NCBI GenBank assembly: GCA_037447605.1
Contig: CM074819.1
Location: forward strand, 993,781 to 1,022,173
Direction: 5' to 3'
Origin: Zygnema circumcarinatum
Taxonomy: Eukaryota; Streptophyta; Zygnematophyceae; Zygnematales; Zygnemataceae
Length of the DNA: 28,393 nt
Under the pieces are notes generated by a model, which saw only the letters and a program-made list of their open reading frames with translations, was not told where the DNA came from and did no database searches. Every line of letters begins with the position of its first letter. Position 1 is the stretch's first letter. Of this stretch, positions 1 through 10,954 are shown in pieces. The translations under genes and the position numbers were made by a program.

Positions 1-504
1 ATTTCAGTGAGAAGATCCTTTCATTGTAATGACTATCCCCAGCCAACCGCTGGCTGGGGTGACTTTCCAAAATACAACCTTTATCTAAGTTGAGTACTGT
101 TTTCCCTTTGCTGTCACTATGCCAAGCCACTATCTTGTTCTATCCTGCCTTGCATCCCTCCCAATGACCAATGATAACTAGAAGCCTAGCTAAGAGACTA
201 GCCGAGGAGAGGACAGGGGAAGAGAGCCCCCAAGGAAGGGCTCTTTGCGCATCGAGTCCAGCCGCCGGTGGGAACATCTTCAGGATCCCTACGTCTTCCG
301 CTGCGCGTACCTCTGAATCTCCCGGATCCTGGCTCTATGCTGCAGGCAGACCCACAGGACCAACACAAGCCTTCATCAGTTTCAGCACGGACGCGCGAGT
401 GGCCGTACAGCACCTGCAACTAGCTCAGCAGTCTCCTCTTAACCCCACTTATCTTGTGCTACACCGGCCCGGGCCCGGTCGTACGAGGTAAGCGTCACGT
501 GACA

Positions 505-623
505 GGGGGCACGGGGGGGCACGAAATATATGGGGAAAATTTTTGGAGGCGTGCCCCGGGCACGGACGTTCAAAAATGGGGGGCATGCCCCCCCCCCGGG
601 CATGCCCGTGCCCCCGTGCCCCC
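505..623. repeat. GC-rich foldback / inverted-repeat element
   Basis: The left arm at 505-523 reads GGGGGCACGGGGGGGCACG. The right arm at 607-623 is its reverse complement apart from two extra Gs in the left arm. Between them lie further palindromes: CGTGCCCCGGGCACG at about 551-565 and a GGGCATGCCC-type palindrome near 590-606. About 85 bp separate the arms, so a single strand could form a compound hairpin. It may be a small non-autonomous foldback element or a MITE remnant. No target-site duplication was established. Confidence 0.5.
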
Positions 624-647
624 AACCCTACTCTCCGTCCTCTCTTC

Positions 648-858
648 CATCTGACGGCTCTCCGTTCTCTCCCGCATCCGACGGCTCTTCGTCCTCTTGT
701 CCATCCGACGGCTCTCTGTCCACTCTACCATCCGACGGCTCTTTGTCTTCGCGCCTATCCGACGGCTGTCCGTCTTCTTGTCCATCCGACGGATCTCCGA
801 CTTCTCCGTCCTCTTTTCCATCTGACGGCTCTCCGTTCTCTCGCCCATCCGACGGGAG
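648..858. repeat. Minisatellite, about 8 units of 25-36 bp
   Basis: The core CATCYGACGGCTCT recurs with a variable CT-rich spacer (for example ..CCGTTCTCTCC, ..TCGTCCTCTTGT). Units are visible from about 648 to 858. Many unit lengths are multiples of three, so several frames stay open on both strands and give Ser-Pro-Asp-Gly type repeats. I treat these as by-products of the repeat and not as a protein. Confidence 0.75.
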
Positions 859-867
859 GTAGGGAGT

Positions 868-1094
868 GCCACGTGGCAGCAGGGCCTTCCTCTCAGCCCC
901 CAGCGCCCGGCCGCCCTCCACTCCGCGCCGCCACGTGGCCACCATGGCTGCCGTCTCCGCGCGCCACGTGGCGCTCTGGGCAGCCCTGCGGGGCCGCGGC
1001 AGCGAGGCAGGGGCTGCAAGAGAGCGGCGCTCTCTGGAGTTGCCACGTGGCATAAGCATGGGGCCGGAGCGGGGATTGCAGGCTGCCACGTGGC
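868..1094. promoter_or_regulatory. Cluster of five perfect G-box palindromes
   Basis: The 10-base palindrome GCCACGTGGC occurs exactly at 868-877, 930-939, 963-972, 1042-1051 and 1085-1094. This extended G-box is a target of plant bZIP (ABI5/GBF type) and bHLH (PIF type) factors. The predicted start codon at 944 falls inside the cluster, so three copies would lie within the first coding exon. The cluster may be a promoter or 5'-proximal enhancer linking this gene to light or ABA signalling (inference). Confidence 0.7.
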
Positions 1095-4000
1095 GGAGTG
1101 CCATTGGAGCAGGAAGGCTGAGGGGCGCAGAAAGGTGCGTGAGAGGGCTTTGGATGGAGCTTGCTGTCAGGGGTTCAGCGACTCAAAAATTAGGGTTAGG
1201 GTTAGGGTCGGAAAGCGTTGGCATCGGAACTTTGGAGCAGGCAATGAGGAGTGGATCATAATAGATAAGCGCTCTTGTTTTGTAAGAATCCACATTTATA
1301 ACAATGTCTCACTAACCTCATTGCACTATCGGCGTATTTGGCATGGCCTCTCCCATGTCCTCCAATTGAAATTTTATAGAAATTATAACGAAACCCTATT
1401 CCCGAGTGCTTTGGCCTTCTCTCAAAATATCTTTTTCTCTTCTGAGCAAATCCCTATGAATGTATAAAACCAAGATGCAATGTAGTCATTCTTAATATTA
1501 AAGGCTGTTGATCATGCAGGCAAAAGCACACACCTGTAACTTGCTTAGGAAGCAGTGGCAGGGGGGCGAACCCTGAGCAGGCTTTAAAGACTATGGTGGA
1601 GCTTGACAACTTCATTGATAAGTTGCGAGTGACTAAGTCAGAGCTGGTGAGGATCACACTTAACACAACAACAAGGCAAAAGCAAACCTTTTTATAGTCG
1701 GGGATGTCCTTGTTCCTGATTGTTTGGTGTAAAGTCTGCATGCATGAGTCTGCGCCTCCTTTGATTGTTTGTCATGCCGTGGTGCATTTGATCGCGGTAG
1801 TTTGGCATTTTGTATTTCTTCAATTGAACACTTCTTTGATAAGCTAGGGTTTGGAGGGAGTGGGAACACAGCTTTCACAAAAGGTGGCGGAAAATGTATT
1901 GGCATTTGATCGCACTTTCTGGCTGCGTCTTGCCACACGCGCTGATACATGTCAAAACGAAGACGAGCAGGTGAAACAGCTTTCCTACATGAAAATAATA
2001 ATAAGGAACCCTTCCTGATTGCTGTGGGATGTGTGGGGCTCTATTTCCTCCTTTTCGTTTCATGTTTGAAACTGGCCAATTTGAGGGGTCAAGGAACTCG
2101 CTTGCAACAATAGATTGGTGGACATTCAAGCACATTAGTCTCTGTTTTTGGAGCCTTGCAGCAGCCTGATAGTTGCACCCTTAATGCCTGTCTCTCAGAG
2201 GGGCAAAGTCTTCAAATAACTTGTCAGGCATCGGCATCACCATTCTTCTCCCTCTTGCTGCTCGGTATATCGGTGGGGGCGAACAGAGAGACTATCAGGA
2301 GCTGGCTACCCAAATCATGATAATTGTGGAAAAGATCATTAAGCAAACACAGGTGAGCAAATTGCTGATCTCCCTTGCAACACGTACGAACGTGGAGACA
2401 CTGTCTTCAGTTCTGTATAAAAGAAGATACGAGTAAAGTTGGGGAAATCCACTATTGCTTTTTACTAGGTTGATATGATGAAATTTTTGATAAGAACTCC
2501 CATTCCTGGAGAGGCGTCTGGGGCCCCATGAGCTATGGTGTTAAGCCGCATTCCATGCCATTCCATGCCATGTCATGTGATTGAAGCGGAAGTGATAGCG
2601 GGGCAGGCAAAGATGGACAGTTCAACAAACGTCTTAAGCGACCTGCTTAGGAGTGTGGCAGAGGACGATGGCGAAATTTTATGGCCGCCCCAAAGTGGTC
2701 GGAAAATGTCAGATTTGAAGCAGGTGCACCCTCCTCGCCTTCTAAAAAAGGAGACATCCGTGTCCCATCATTGCAAGCTGCCTTGCCCTCCCTGCCATCT
2801 GGTGGGGGTTTGCCATTCGGTTTGCTTTCAGACAGTTGTATGATTTGAATCTGATAAGTGTCGGCTCGAATGCCGCATACAGGCGATCGAGGAGAAGCAG
2901 AATGCTGGATTGCTCGACGAGGGCTTCTTAGCGGGCGTTACTGCACAGCTGCGACAGGTAACAAGCCAAAAGCTGCTTAATAAGATATCCTATCAAGGAA
3001 TGGTGTAAACAACTAGTATTTTACGTTCTGCTCATATTCAGTATATTCACTCGGACTCAACCAAACCCTGAATGAGCCAACTCTCTTTGTGGGGGAACCA
3101 ACAGGCGAAGGAGAAAATGGACCGGCCTGGGCTTATAGCCCTCCTCCAGAAGGTGCTGCAGCTGTATGCTGCCACCTGGCTATCTCGCCGCTCATATGCT
3201 GTTCTGCGTAAGCTCCATGTTGCATTGCAGGGTGGTAGAGCTCGAATGTTAATTAATGTTAATGTTACACGAGGGATTTCATTTGTAAGAGTGGGAGGGA
3301 GGGGAGAGGAATCCTTGCTTGTTTAGTGAGGCATGCGACGCGTCGGAAGGCTGTGAGACTGAGAGGGGTATGGGAGGGAGGGGAGGGGAGTGGTTTAAGG
3401 AGGCAGCGAATGGCAATGTGGATGAAGCAGAGAAGCTTCTGGAGGCAGTTCTTTCTGGTAAGACCTCGCCCCTCATAAGTCTTACAGCATAGTCCATGGA
3501 GTTGCAGCTTTTAGTCCGGAATGCAGGCATGGATCAGCCAAAGGAAAGGCTATAATAGACGAAACATTCAGCAAGCGCACCACAATGGATCAAGCTGATT
3601 TTGTTTTGAAAGTTGAAGCTATTTTTTGTTAGTTTTTTGTCCAGTTGGCGTACAGGGCAATAACGGCACGTTGTTGTGTTTGTATCCAAGTCGAGAGAAT
3701 ATGAGCACATGTTTTCAGGTTCCTTTAAGGTTGCAGTTGGGAAAGGAAAGGCACACGGCATACGGTTCTGTTCTAGAACGGTATCCAAATCTACTATTGA
3801 CATGGGTCTGGAAGATTCTTTGGTCAGCGGAGGAGGACGATTGGACTCCCTTATTGCAGCGAGGATTAAGATATGGCGGAGGGGCAGTCGAAGAGGAGGC
3901 CCTCTTTGGGGTGGTGGAGAAGAGGATGGAGAGAACCTTGATGCGAACGGTAAGGAAATCTCTCACATGGAACACATTCCCACTTTGGGGTATAATCTTC

Positions 4001-4243
4001 AGACCCAAATTCTGAAGCTGGGATGATTTCCCCTTAATTTGCTGATCTTTAGGGCATTCGGTACGTGAGTATTCCATGCAGTCGTTGTGTTAGTACCGAT
4101 GATTTGAAGGTGTGGGGGAACAGGAGAGCGGTTCATATCAGCAGCGAGTTCTGGGCGAGTATTTGAAGGAGATAGACGAGAGGGCTCGCGCAGTTGTGGA
4201 GGCCTATAAGGCGGCTTCTCTCCCTCCTCCGCCCTCCGGATGA
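944..4243 (+). CDS. Conserved plant protein of unknown function, probably plastid-targeted (10 exons)
   Basis: Spliced by eye: 944-1134, 1520-1646, 1872-1970, 2287-2352, 2607-2723, 2883-2957, 3105-3207, 3377-3457, 3828-3949, 4124-4243. All junctions are GT-AG, phases agree throughout, and the total is 1101 nt (366 aa). The ATG at 944 has a strong context (gccaccATGGCT). The first ~60 residues are rich in Ala, Ser, Arg and Leu and poor in acidic residues, like a chloroplast transit peptide. The mature part is helical and charged. Segments include LDNFIDKLRVTKSEL, AFDRTFWLRLATRADT, LLDEGFLAGVTAQLRQ, GLIALLQKVLQLYA, EKRMERTLMRTESGSYQQRV and LGEYLKEIDERARAVVEAY. They resemble an uncharacterised plant protein family I recall but cannot name; no catalytic motif is visible. 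Weakest points are exon 1 and the acceptor of exon 8 (3377). The stop codon lies at the very start of a pentamer repeat. Confidence 0.65.
1190..1207 (+). repeat. Short telomere-like motif (TTAGGG x3)
   Basis: Three exact TTAGGG units lie inside predicted intron 1 (1135-1519) of the first gene. This is the six-base form, not the plant seven-base TTTAGGG. It is too short to infer a telomere-repair scar and may act as a telo-box-like element. Confidence 0.6.
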
Positions 4244-4371
4244 GATGAGTTGAGTTGAGATGAGAGGAGATGAGAGGAGATGAGATGAGATGAGAGGAGA
4301 GGAGATGAGATGAGATGAGATGAGATGAGATGAGATGAGATGAGATGAGATGAGATGAGATGAGATGAGGT
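4241..4371 (+). repeat. GATGA pentanucleotide microsatellite
   Basis: About 25 units of GATGA/GAGGA/GTTGA run from the stop codon of the first gene (TGA at 4241-4243) to about 4371. The early part is degenerate and the later part nearly perfect. It forms the start of that gene's 3' UTR. The TGA stop itself fits the repeat register, so the array could have grown from the stop codon or created it. Confidence 0.9.
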
Positions 4372-4970
4372 GGGCAGGTCCTCCTTCAAGAAGCGGCCCT
4401 TCTTCAAGGCTCTGTGGGCCTGAAGGAAGCAACCCGGGCATAGTTTTTCTTAGTTCATAGTTCTTGTTTAGCATGAAAGAAAGTAGAATAGGATAGGAAA
4501 GTGCTCTAGCTCCTTTGGGCCAATGTTGCGACACAGTGGCTATTGCCATTGTGATTTCTTTTTTGTTATGCAATCGTGTCAGGTTGGGTTGTTAAGGTGC
4601 TACATGCCATGCGCGCTATCACCAAACACATGGCACATGATTCACATGGCACATGACATTTGTGGCATCGCCGTTGTGAGTCCAATGCCAATTTTCTCCA
4701 TGATATGGGAATGGGTGCACAGAACAGCTCCCTATGCCCAGTGCGTGTACCTATGGGTGCGCATGTCCGGCGTGCCAACTTCAACATGTGGGAAGCATGA
4801 TGGGCCCGATGTAGACATGTCCATGCATGTGCACTCACATGCCCATCATGCGAGAATGTCCCGAAAATTTCCACATTGAAACCTATAACAAATTTGGTCC
4901 GAGCAATCTCTTGTTGAACAAAACGCATCCTCCTAGTGCTGTCTTAAAGTCTTTGAACTAATCAGAAGCA

Positions 4971-4980
4971 GCCACGTGGC
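4971..4980. promoter_or_regulatory. G-box (GCCACGTGGC) upstream of the FKBP gene
   Basis: This is the same exact ten-base palindrome as in the 868-1094 cluster, about 500 bp before the FKBP start codon and 33 bp before the heat-shock element. It is a candidate site for bZIP or bHLH factors. Confidence 0.5.
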
Positions 4981-5012
4981 GTCCCTTGAATCGTGTCGCA
5001 ACGCCACCGGCC

Positions 5013-5025
5013 GAACCTTCTAGAA
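5013..5025. promoter_or_regulatory. Heat-shock element, three perfect nGAAn units
   Basis: GAACCTTCTAGAA matches the alternating GAA-nn-TTC-nn-GAA consensus bound by HSF trimers with no mismatch. It lies about 455 bp upstream of the start codon of an FKBP62/ROF-type gene. The Arabidopsis relatives ROF1 and ROF2 act in thermotolerance with HSP90 and HsfA2, so heat regulation here is a well-motivated inference. Confidence 0.65.
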
Positions 5026-5480
5026 GTCGAGCGCTTTCGGGAGGGCCCTCTAAGGTGGACCTCAAATCAGAACCCGTACAGTGCGTGGCCCTGATTTATA
5101 TTTTGAGCGGTACGTTTTCTAAATTGCAGCTGCCTTGACTCCGGGACGCCTTCCAGACGCGTCTTCTCCCCGTTCAAGAGCAGCTCCCTCCCTCCCTCCC
5201 CTTAAAAGCAGCACTTGCACTGGGGAATCTTGAGTTTTTTTAACTATATTTCTCTCTTTTAATCATTCCTAAATACTGCCAATATCGCTATTCTTCTCTC
5301 TCTTTCTCTCCCCTATCAGACGGGCTCCTCTTGAAGGCTGCTCTCCGCTACAGGAGGAGAATATTGCCGCTCTTGAAAACCTGTGAGGCCCCTTTTGGAG
5401 GTTTTTGGGCGTTGCAGATAAAGATCGGGGCCGAGACTTAGTCCGGATATTGCATTGGGCGGAGCGGGGGGAAGCGCGCA

Positions 5481-8400
5481 ATGGCGGAGGATATGGACTT
5501 TGAAGCCGCGGCCGGTCAGGGATTTGAGGATGAAATGGACGACCCCACCGGGTTTGAACCGCAGAAGGAGGGAGAGGAGAAGGACATCACCAAGGACGGG
5601 GGGGTGAAGAAGCTGCTGATGAAGGCGGGAGAGGGATGGGATAAGCCTGAAACCGGCGACGATGTTGCGGGTACGATGAACGTCAATCAAGGACACTTGA
5701 TTGACTTTTTCTCCGCGATAGATGATGTCGTTTTTTTTTCTAATATTATATTTTATAATCTCAGTTGTTTGAAATTGATTCAAGTACTGTAGGTTGTGCA
5801 TTGCGGGCTGCCTTTTTGGGGAATCAAGTGGAGGGATATGAGCAGGGGCTGGGCAGGAGGAGGGCCCTTCTATGGTTTCATGGCCTATGTAAAGGAGTGC
5901 AAATGTATATAACTGCGAGGATGTTGATGAGTGAAACTGAATGTGAACATGAATATAAATGTGCCAATCCTAAAGAGACGGAGTGCTGCGTTTCCTCCTC
6001 CTCGCAGTGCACTACACCGGGACTCTCCTCGATGGGACAAAGTTCGACTCCAGCGTGGACCGGGGGCAGCCCTTCACCTTCAAACTCGGTCAAGGTACAT
6101 GGATAATTCACAAATCCGAAGCTGAATTCCTCTTTGAACTAATTAAATTCTAAATTTTCACTTCAAACCATCCACGATTGATGATGATGATGAGAATGGT
6201 GTCTGGCAAGGCTGTCGTCGGCCAGCTAAGTACTGAAAACGCATGTTTTATATGTGCATTTTTTGTGTGGCTTTTGCGCAGGCAATGTGATCCAAGGGTG
6301 GGATCGCGGTGTTGCGACGATGAAGAAGGGAGAGAAGGCCCTTTTCACTATCACAGCAGACTACGCCTACGGGAAGCAGGGCTCGCCCCCCACCATTCCA
6401 CCAGGCGCTACTCTCAAGTTTGAGGTGGAGCTTCTGTCGTGGACCAGCGTGAAAGATATTTGTGGGGATGGAGGAATCTTCAAGAAGATTGTGGCGGAAG
6501 GGAAGAAGTGGGAAATGCCGAAAGATGACGATCAAGTTACAAGTAATTCGATTGACCTTAACTGTGTTCAGCATGAAGTGCGAAACTGCTTTTTTTTGTT
6601 TTTTTCGTGTTTGTTTAATCAGTGACTAAAATAGTTGATGATTGTCCCCTCTCCTCCCCCGCCCTCCCTTTTCTTTTTGTGGGTGAGCAGTTAAATACGA
6701 AGCCAAGCTTCAGAATGGAACAGTGTTTGACAAATCTCCGGAGGAGGGAGTTGAGTTCTATGTCAAGGACGGTGAGTGCTCTTCAATACGGGCAAGTCAT
6801 TTCTTAACGTTTCTATATCTGACCTCACCTAACATCTGCCAGCCCCTCACGATGAATACCTGGCACTTCTTCAGCAGTGAAAATTGGTGATATGTTGCTG
6901 ATTCATGAAGATTTTAAAAAAAATTGTCCGTCGTTTGGCCCCTTCTCTTCTCTTTTTCAATTTTCTTTTCTCTTTGTGCAGGTCTTCTTTGCCCAGCGAT
7001 AGCGCGAGCCCTAAAGACAATGCACAAGGGAGAAAAAGTCGTTCTGACAGTGCGCCAACAATGTATGCGGGTTTCCCTTCACCGGAACTCCTCTTTCAGG
7101 AGAACCCATTAACCAGTTTCATTCTACTAATGTAAAGCATGTCAATGTGAATAGATAACCTGCTTCGTGGTGGTGCATTGTACCTTGCTTTATGTTTTCT
7201 TTTGTTCATTTACTGGTTTACTCGGTTATTCATTTATGTTTTTTTTTTTTCCGTGCAGATGCTTTTGGAGAAAGCGGGCGTGCTGCCCAGAACGAGTATC
7301 CAGCAGTGCCTCCAAATGAGACGGTAACGATCGATTTGGAGCTTGTGTCGTGGAAGACGGTGGAGAAGGTGACGGATGATGGCAAAGTTATGAAGAAGAT
7401 TTTGAAGGATGGAGAAGGTTACGAGAAGCCAAATGATGGAGCTCAAGTGAAAGGTATGCTATTACAGATGGGTTTCTGGTAGTAGTGAAGATAGCTGATG
7501 CTGATGTTGTCCATGGTATCTTGGAAAAAGAGGCGATTGCAGATGGCTGTGTTGTAGTGGTTAGATGAAGAGAACTGTGGAATTCAGAATGCTTGAGGTG
7601 AATGGAAAATTGTAAGGGAAGCCTCCAGTGTCCAAGGTTCTTTTGACAACGTTCAAATTCATTAAAAAATTGACAGTAATCTTTTTTCGCTTTGCAGTGC
7701 GGTATGTCGGCACGCTTCCTGATGGGACTGTGTTTGAGAGAAAAGGCCAAGAAGAAGGACAAGAGTTAGAATTCATCACTGAGGAAGGTAAGACCTGTTT
7801 TTTGCCCTTTTCCTTCAAGTTTTATACGTTTTTCTCTCTCAGTATATATAGTAGTGTAGGATCTCATGCGAGAGGAAAGGAGAGGAGAGGAGAGTGGTAG
7901 TGAACCTGCTGCTAATGCACTGCTCTTATTTGAATCAACAGAGCAAGTCATCGCTGGTCTGGATAAGGCAGTCATGAAGATGAAGAAGGGAGAAAAGGCT
8001 TTGGTTACTATCAGTCCAGAATATGCCTATAAGGGGGAGGTATATCAGGGGGAGTTGGCAACTGTTCCTCCAAACACGGAGGTGCAGCTCGAGCTTGAGC
8101 TCGTCTCTTTTGTGAAGGTGAGTCCGGTTCACACTTAATACAAGAAATGAATTGGCATTAATCTTACGATGGTGATGCCATCAAATGTACAATGTCATGG
8201 AGAAAGACACGAAAAACATTTAGAATGAGACAAGGCAGTAGGTAGGGAGGCTGTATCTCTAAGCACGATAAGCAGCTGCTTCATCGTTGTGGTCTGCAAA
8301 TGAATACAATTACATGGATGATAATGATATAATAATGATGCATCTTTCGGTCAGAAGCCAAGACTTTCGATGTTGTGTAGCGGATGAAGTGATGATTAAT

Positions 8401-9723
8401 TTTTGGCTGTCTTTTGTCGTGTATTGTCTGGTCAATAGGAAAAAGAATCTTGGGATTTGGACACAGCGGAGAAGTTGGAGCATGCGTCGAAGAGGAAGGA
8501 GGAGGGCAACGCCCTCTTCAAGGCAGGGAAGTACCTTCGGGCGTCGAAGAAGTATGTGAAGGTATGTATCCCTGATAGGGGCCATTGCATTCGATGATGA
8601 AAAGCCGTGAAAAAGTCATCTTTGGTCGCTGTACAGGTGCATATAAACATTATAGACACGTTAATGACTTGCCGATGGACGAGAGAGCTGACGGATCTGT
8701 GATGACATGGCAGGCTGTAAAGTTGATTGAATTCGATAGCCAGTTTGGGGATGACGAGAAGAAGCAGAGCAAGGCTCTTCAGTTGGCCTGCAATCTGAAC
8801 AATGCGGCATGCAAGCTGAAGCTTGAAGACTACAACGAGGCTGTGAAGTTGACTTGCAAGGTATGTTTATGCTTGTTCGGATTACCCCTCTAAAGGTGGT
8901 TTCTATCAGGTAAAAGAGCCTGCTAGAGAGAATTTTGTTTAAAGCTGAACAAGAACAATCTTTGCTTTCGGTTTTGCAGGTGCTTGACAGTCAGCCGCAG
9001 AATGTGAAGGCCTTGTATCGACGAGCACAGGGATATATCGGATTGCAGGAGTACGATTCGGCACAGTGGGATGTCAAGAAGGCTCTGGAAATTGATCCTG
9101 AGAACAGGTAAACTTACAAATTAGAAACTTTCCCTCTACAAACTGAAAGCATTCTCCTCGTTTCTTTTTGCTAAGTGGGGCTAATTGCTGGTTATATCCT
9201 CAATCTTGAGCAAAAATTCTTTGATCCTGTTATTTTAGCTGTTTTTTGGGCTGGATCAATCTGTGATTTGTACGATCTTCATCCGGACCATTGCGTTAAA
9301 CAGATGTATATATTGTTCTGGATATATGTGATTGCAGGGATGTGAAGTTGGAGTATCGGGTGCTGAAGCAGAGGATGGCTGAGCAGAACAAGAAGGAAGC
9401 GAAGCTGTATGGCAATATGTTCGCCCGGCTGCATAAGCTGGAGGAGAAGGAGACAAAAACACCTCTCATTCAAGAGGTTGAAAATGGGCACGCAAAGGTA
9501 CGGGATTTCCCACCTTCTACGCCCGAAATGTTCATCCAATCTTAGTTAGTATGGGGGGCGGAGGCAGCGGAGGGGGGAGGAAATAGAAAGAGCAGGAGAA
9601 ATTGAGGGGTAACTGATTGTTAGCATCCGCTTTTGGGGGAGGGTGGGGGAAAGACAGGGGGCTGAGAATGGCGGTGCTGCAGCTGCAGTAAACAGCGCTG
9701 AGCCAATGGCAACTGAAGAATAG
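5481..9723 (+). CDS. FKBP62: FKBP62/ROF-type peptidyl-prolyl isomerase, three FKBP domains plus TPR (13 exons)
   Basis: Exons: 5481-5670, 6008-6094, 6282-6542, 6691-6771, 6982-7062, 7259-7453, 7698-7787, 7942-8117, 8439-8561, 8714-8860, 8980-9107, 9338-9497, 9658-9723. All are GT-AG with consistent phases; 594 aa, near the usual 550-580. FKBP domain 1 (about 45-138) keeps the active-site pattern: VHYTG, KFDSS, GNVIQGW, YAYG. Domains 2 (165-255) and 3 (282-384) lack the active-site Trp and the QVI signature is altered in domain 2, so they are probably not catalytic, as known for the family. Three TPR motifs (402-520) keep carboxylate-clamp residues (KxxGN, NLNNAA, KALYRR) that bind the HSP90 C-terminus. 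Likely role: cytosolic/nuclear HSP90 co-chaperone in heat response. The last exon (ending ..AEPMATEE) is the least certain. Without that splice, translation runs on to a stop ending at 9545. Confidence 0.93.
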
Positions 9724-9757
9724 AGAGAGGGGGGAGAGAGGGAGGGAGAGAGGGGGT
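9721..9757 (+). repeat. GA-rich purine tract starting at the FKBP stop codon
   Basis: The TAG at 9721-9723 is followed at once by an almost pure G/A run (AGAGAGGGGGGAGAGAGGGAGG and on) to about 9757. It would be the first part of the 3' UTR if the last exon model is right. Confidence 0.7.
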
Positions 9758-10930
9758 GCTGACAGTAAGAATGGCTTGGTGGGGGAGGCAGGCTGAAGAC
9801 TCCCAAGCTGTACCAGAGCCCATGGTGGTTGAGGAGGGCAAGACATCATGATAGCAACAAGGGTGCAGGTCTTGTAGAATTCCGACAGAAGGGTTGGAGA
9901 ATTTAGAGTTGTCAGCTGCATGTAAACTGTTTACGGTGAAAGGGAGGGGAAAAGATGGGTGGGGGGGGAATGGGGGATATGCCGAATGCATGCATTCATG
10001 CATACATACATACATGGCAGGCAGAGTATCCATTTAGTACCGGACGTTTTTAGGGCAGTTTTGTTAGACCTGTGCTTAGGTTTTTGATTTTCCCTTTTTT
10101 CTTTTTGTACGAATTGTCAAAAAATGGCGTTTGTGCACTTCGTTCGATCCTGACTGTGTATTCTTGTCATCTCTCTTCTGGTTGATTGTCCTCCGAATGG
10201 AGGAGAAATGTGAACTGAGAAGAACTGAAGTTTTGGTAAAGAACGATGCCATTTATGTGTTGTTCATTGTCTTGCCTTACATTTCCACCTTCCGGGTTTT
10301 TTAAGAAGATTATGTTTTAAAATTTTAAATTTTTACAATTAGAAAATTGAAAATTCAAGCTGTTAAAGTGCTTTGCTTTGAAATTGTAGCATGCAAAGTT
10401 TGTTTTAAGATCTGACAGTCGTAACTAGTTATGTTCTTATGGAATAAACTCTTTTTTTCTTATTTCAAGTGAAGGGCTTGAAATGTTTAGTTTACAAATC
10501 GATATTTGTAAAATTCCTAAAAATTGCCTTAGAAATGATCACATTGTGATTTTAAATTGTCAAGTAAGCATCTTTCAAACACAAATGATGGAAATGGTCG
10601 CAACAAAAAATCATACTTCCAGATCACCACAAGCCCCAAACTAAATTTGGAAAGAAATTTGGCAAGAACTGAAAAAGCAATCGATTAAGTAATGACTAAT
10701 TTGAATTTCGATCAATGGTGAATACCCGATAATTTTTTTTCAAAAATTTCGAAAAAAAAATGTTTGAATCCTACCCCTCTCCTCACACAAAACATTTTTA
10801 ATCGTCAAAATTTTGTACACCTATTCCACCGTACACCGTGCAGCATAGAGCCGGCCACTTCACTTCCGTGAAGCCAGTGAACAAGTTTTCATGCATTTTT
10901 CACATATTCCATTCTTATCTCTTACAACAT
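9758..10930 (+). other. FKBP 3' UTR and AT-rich intergenic spacer
   Basis: No exon is seen. At 9985-10016 there is a GCATGCATTC plus (CATA)n stretch containing an RY-type CATGCA motif. 10080-10900 becomes strongly AT-rich, with A and T runs near 10320 and 10730-10760. An AATAAA lies near 10442 in ATGGAATAAACT. The FKBP transcript probably ends somewhere in 10000-10460, and the convergent AVT6-like transcript ends to its right. Confidence 0.4.
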
Positions 10931-10954
10931 AAATATATGCAATAGCATATATTT

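Larger units (their letters stand above)
1..943. other. Upstream flank of the first gene, no gene recognised
   Basis: No coding exon can be supported here. The stretch becomes GC-rich after about 450 and holds a palindromic foldback (505-623), a minisatellite (about 648-858) and the first two copies of a perfect G-box palindrome (868 and 930). It probably includes the promoter and 5' UTR of the gene starting at 944, but no convincing TATA box was seen. Confidence 0.5.
4372..5480 (+). other. Intergenic region and FKBP promoter/5' UTR
   Basis: No exon is supported. 4372-4900 probably holds the 3' end of the upstream transcript plus unremarkable spacer; 4630-4660 has a partial direct repeat of CACATGGCACATGA. 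4971-5480 is the likely promoter and leader of the FKBP gene: a G-box at 4971, an HSE at 5013, an AT-rich stretch (TTTATATTTT near 5095) as a possible TATA region, and pyrimidine-rich leader sequence (CTCTCTCTTTCTCTC near 5300). Confidence 0.5.

Noticed and set aside
530-862. Repeat-coded frame with Pro-Ser-Asp-Gly units
   Set aside because: Open because the minisatellite units are often multiples of three; several frames are open and no flanking exon structure was found.
2228-2286. Earlier acceptor for exon 4 of the first gene (extending it to 2228)
   Set aside because: It leaves the phase inconsistent with the preceding exon; the acceptor at 2286 restores phase 0 and joins two similar charged segments.
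9498-9545. Read-through end of the FKBP gene (..[15 protein letters not shown])
   Set aside because: A GTACGG donor at 9498 and an in-phase exon at 9658-9723 give a more family-like Ala/Glu-rich end; kept only as the alternative.
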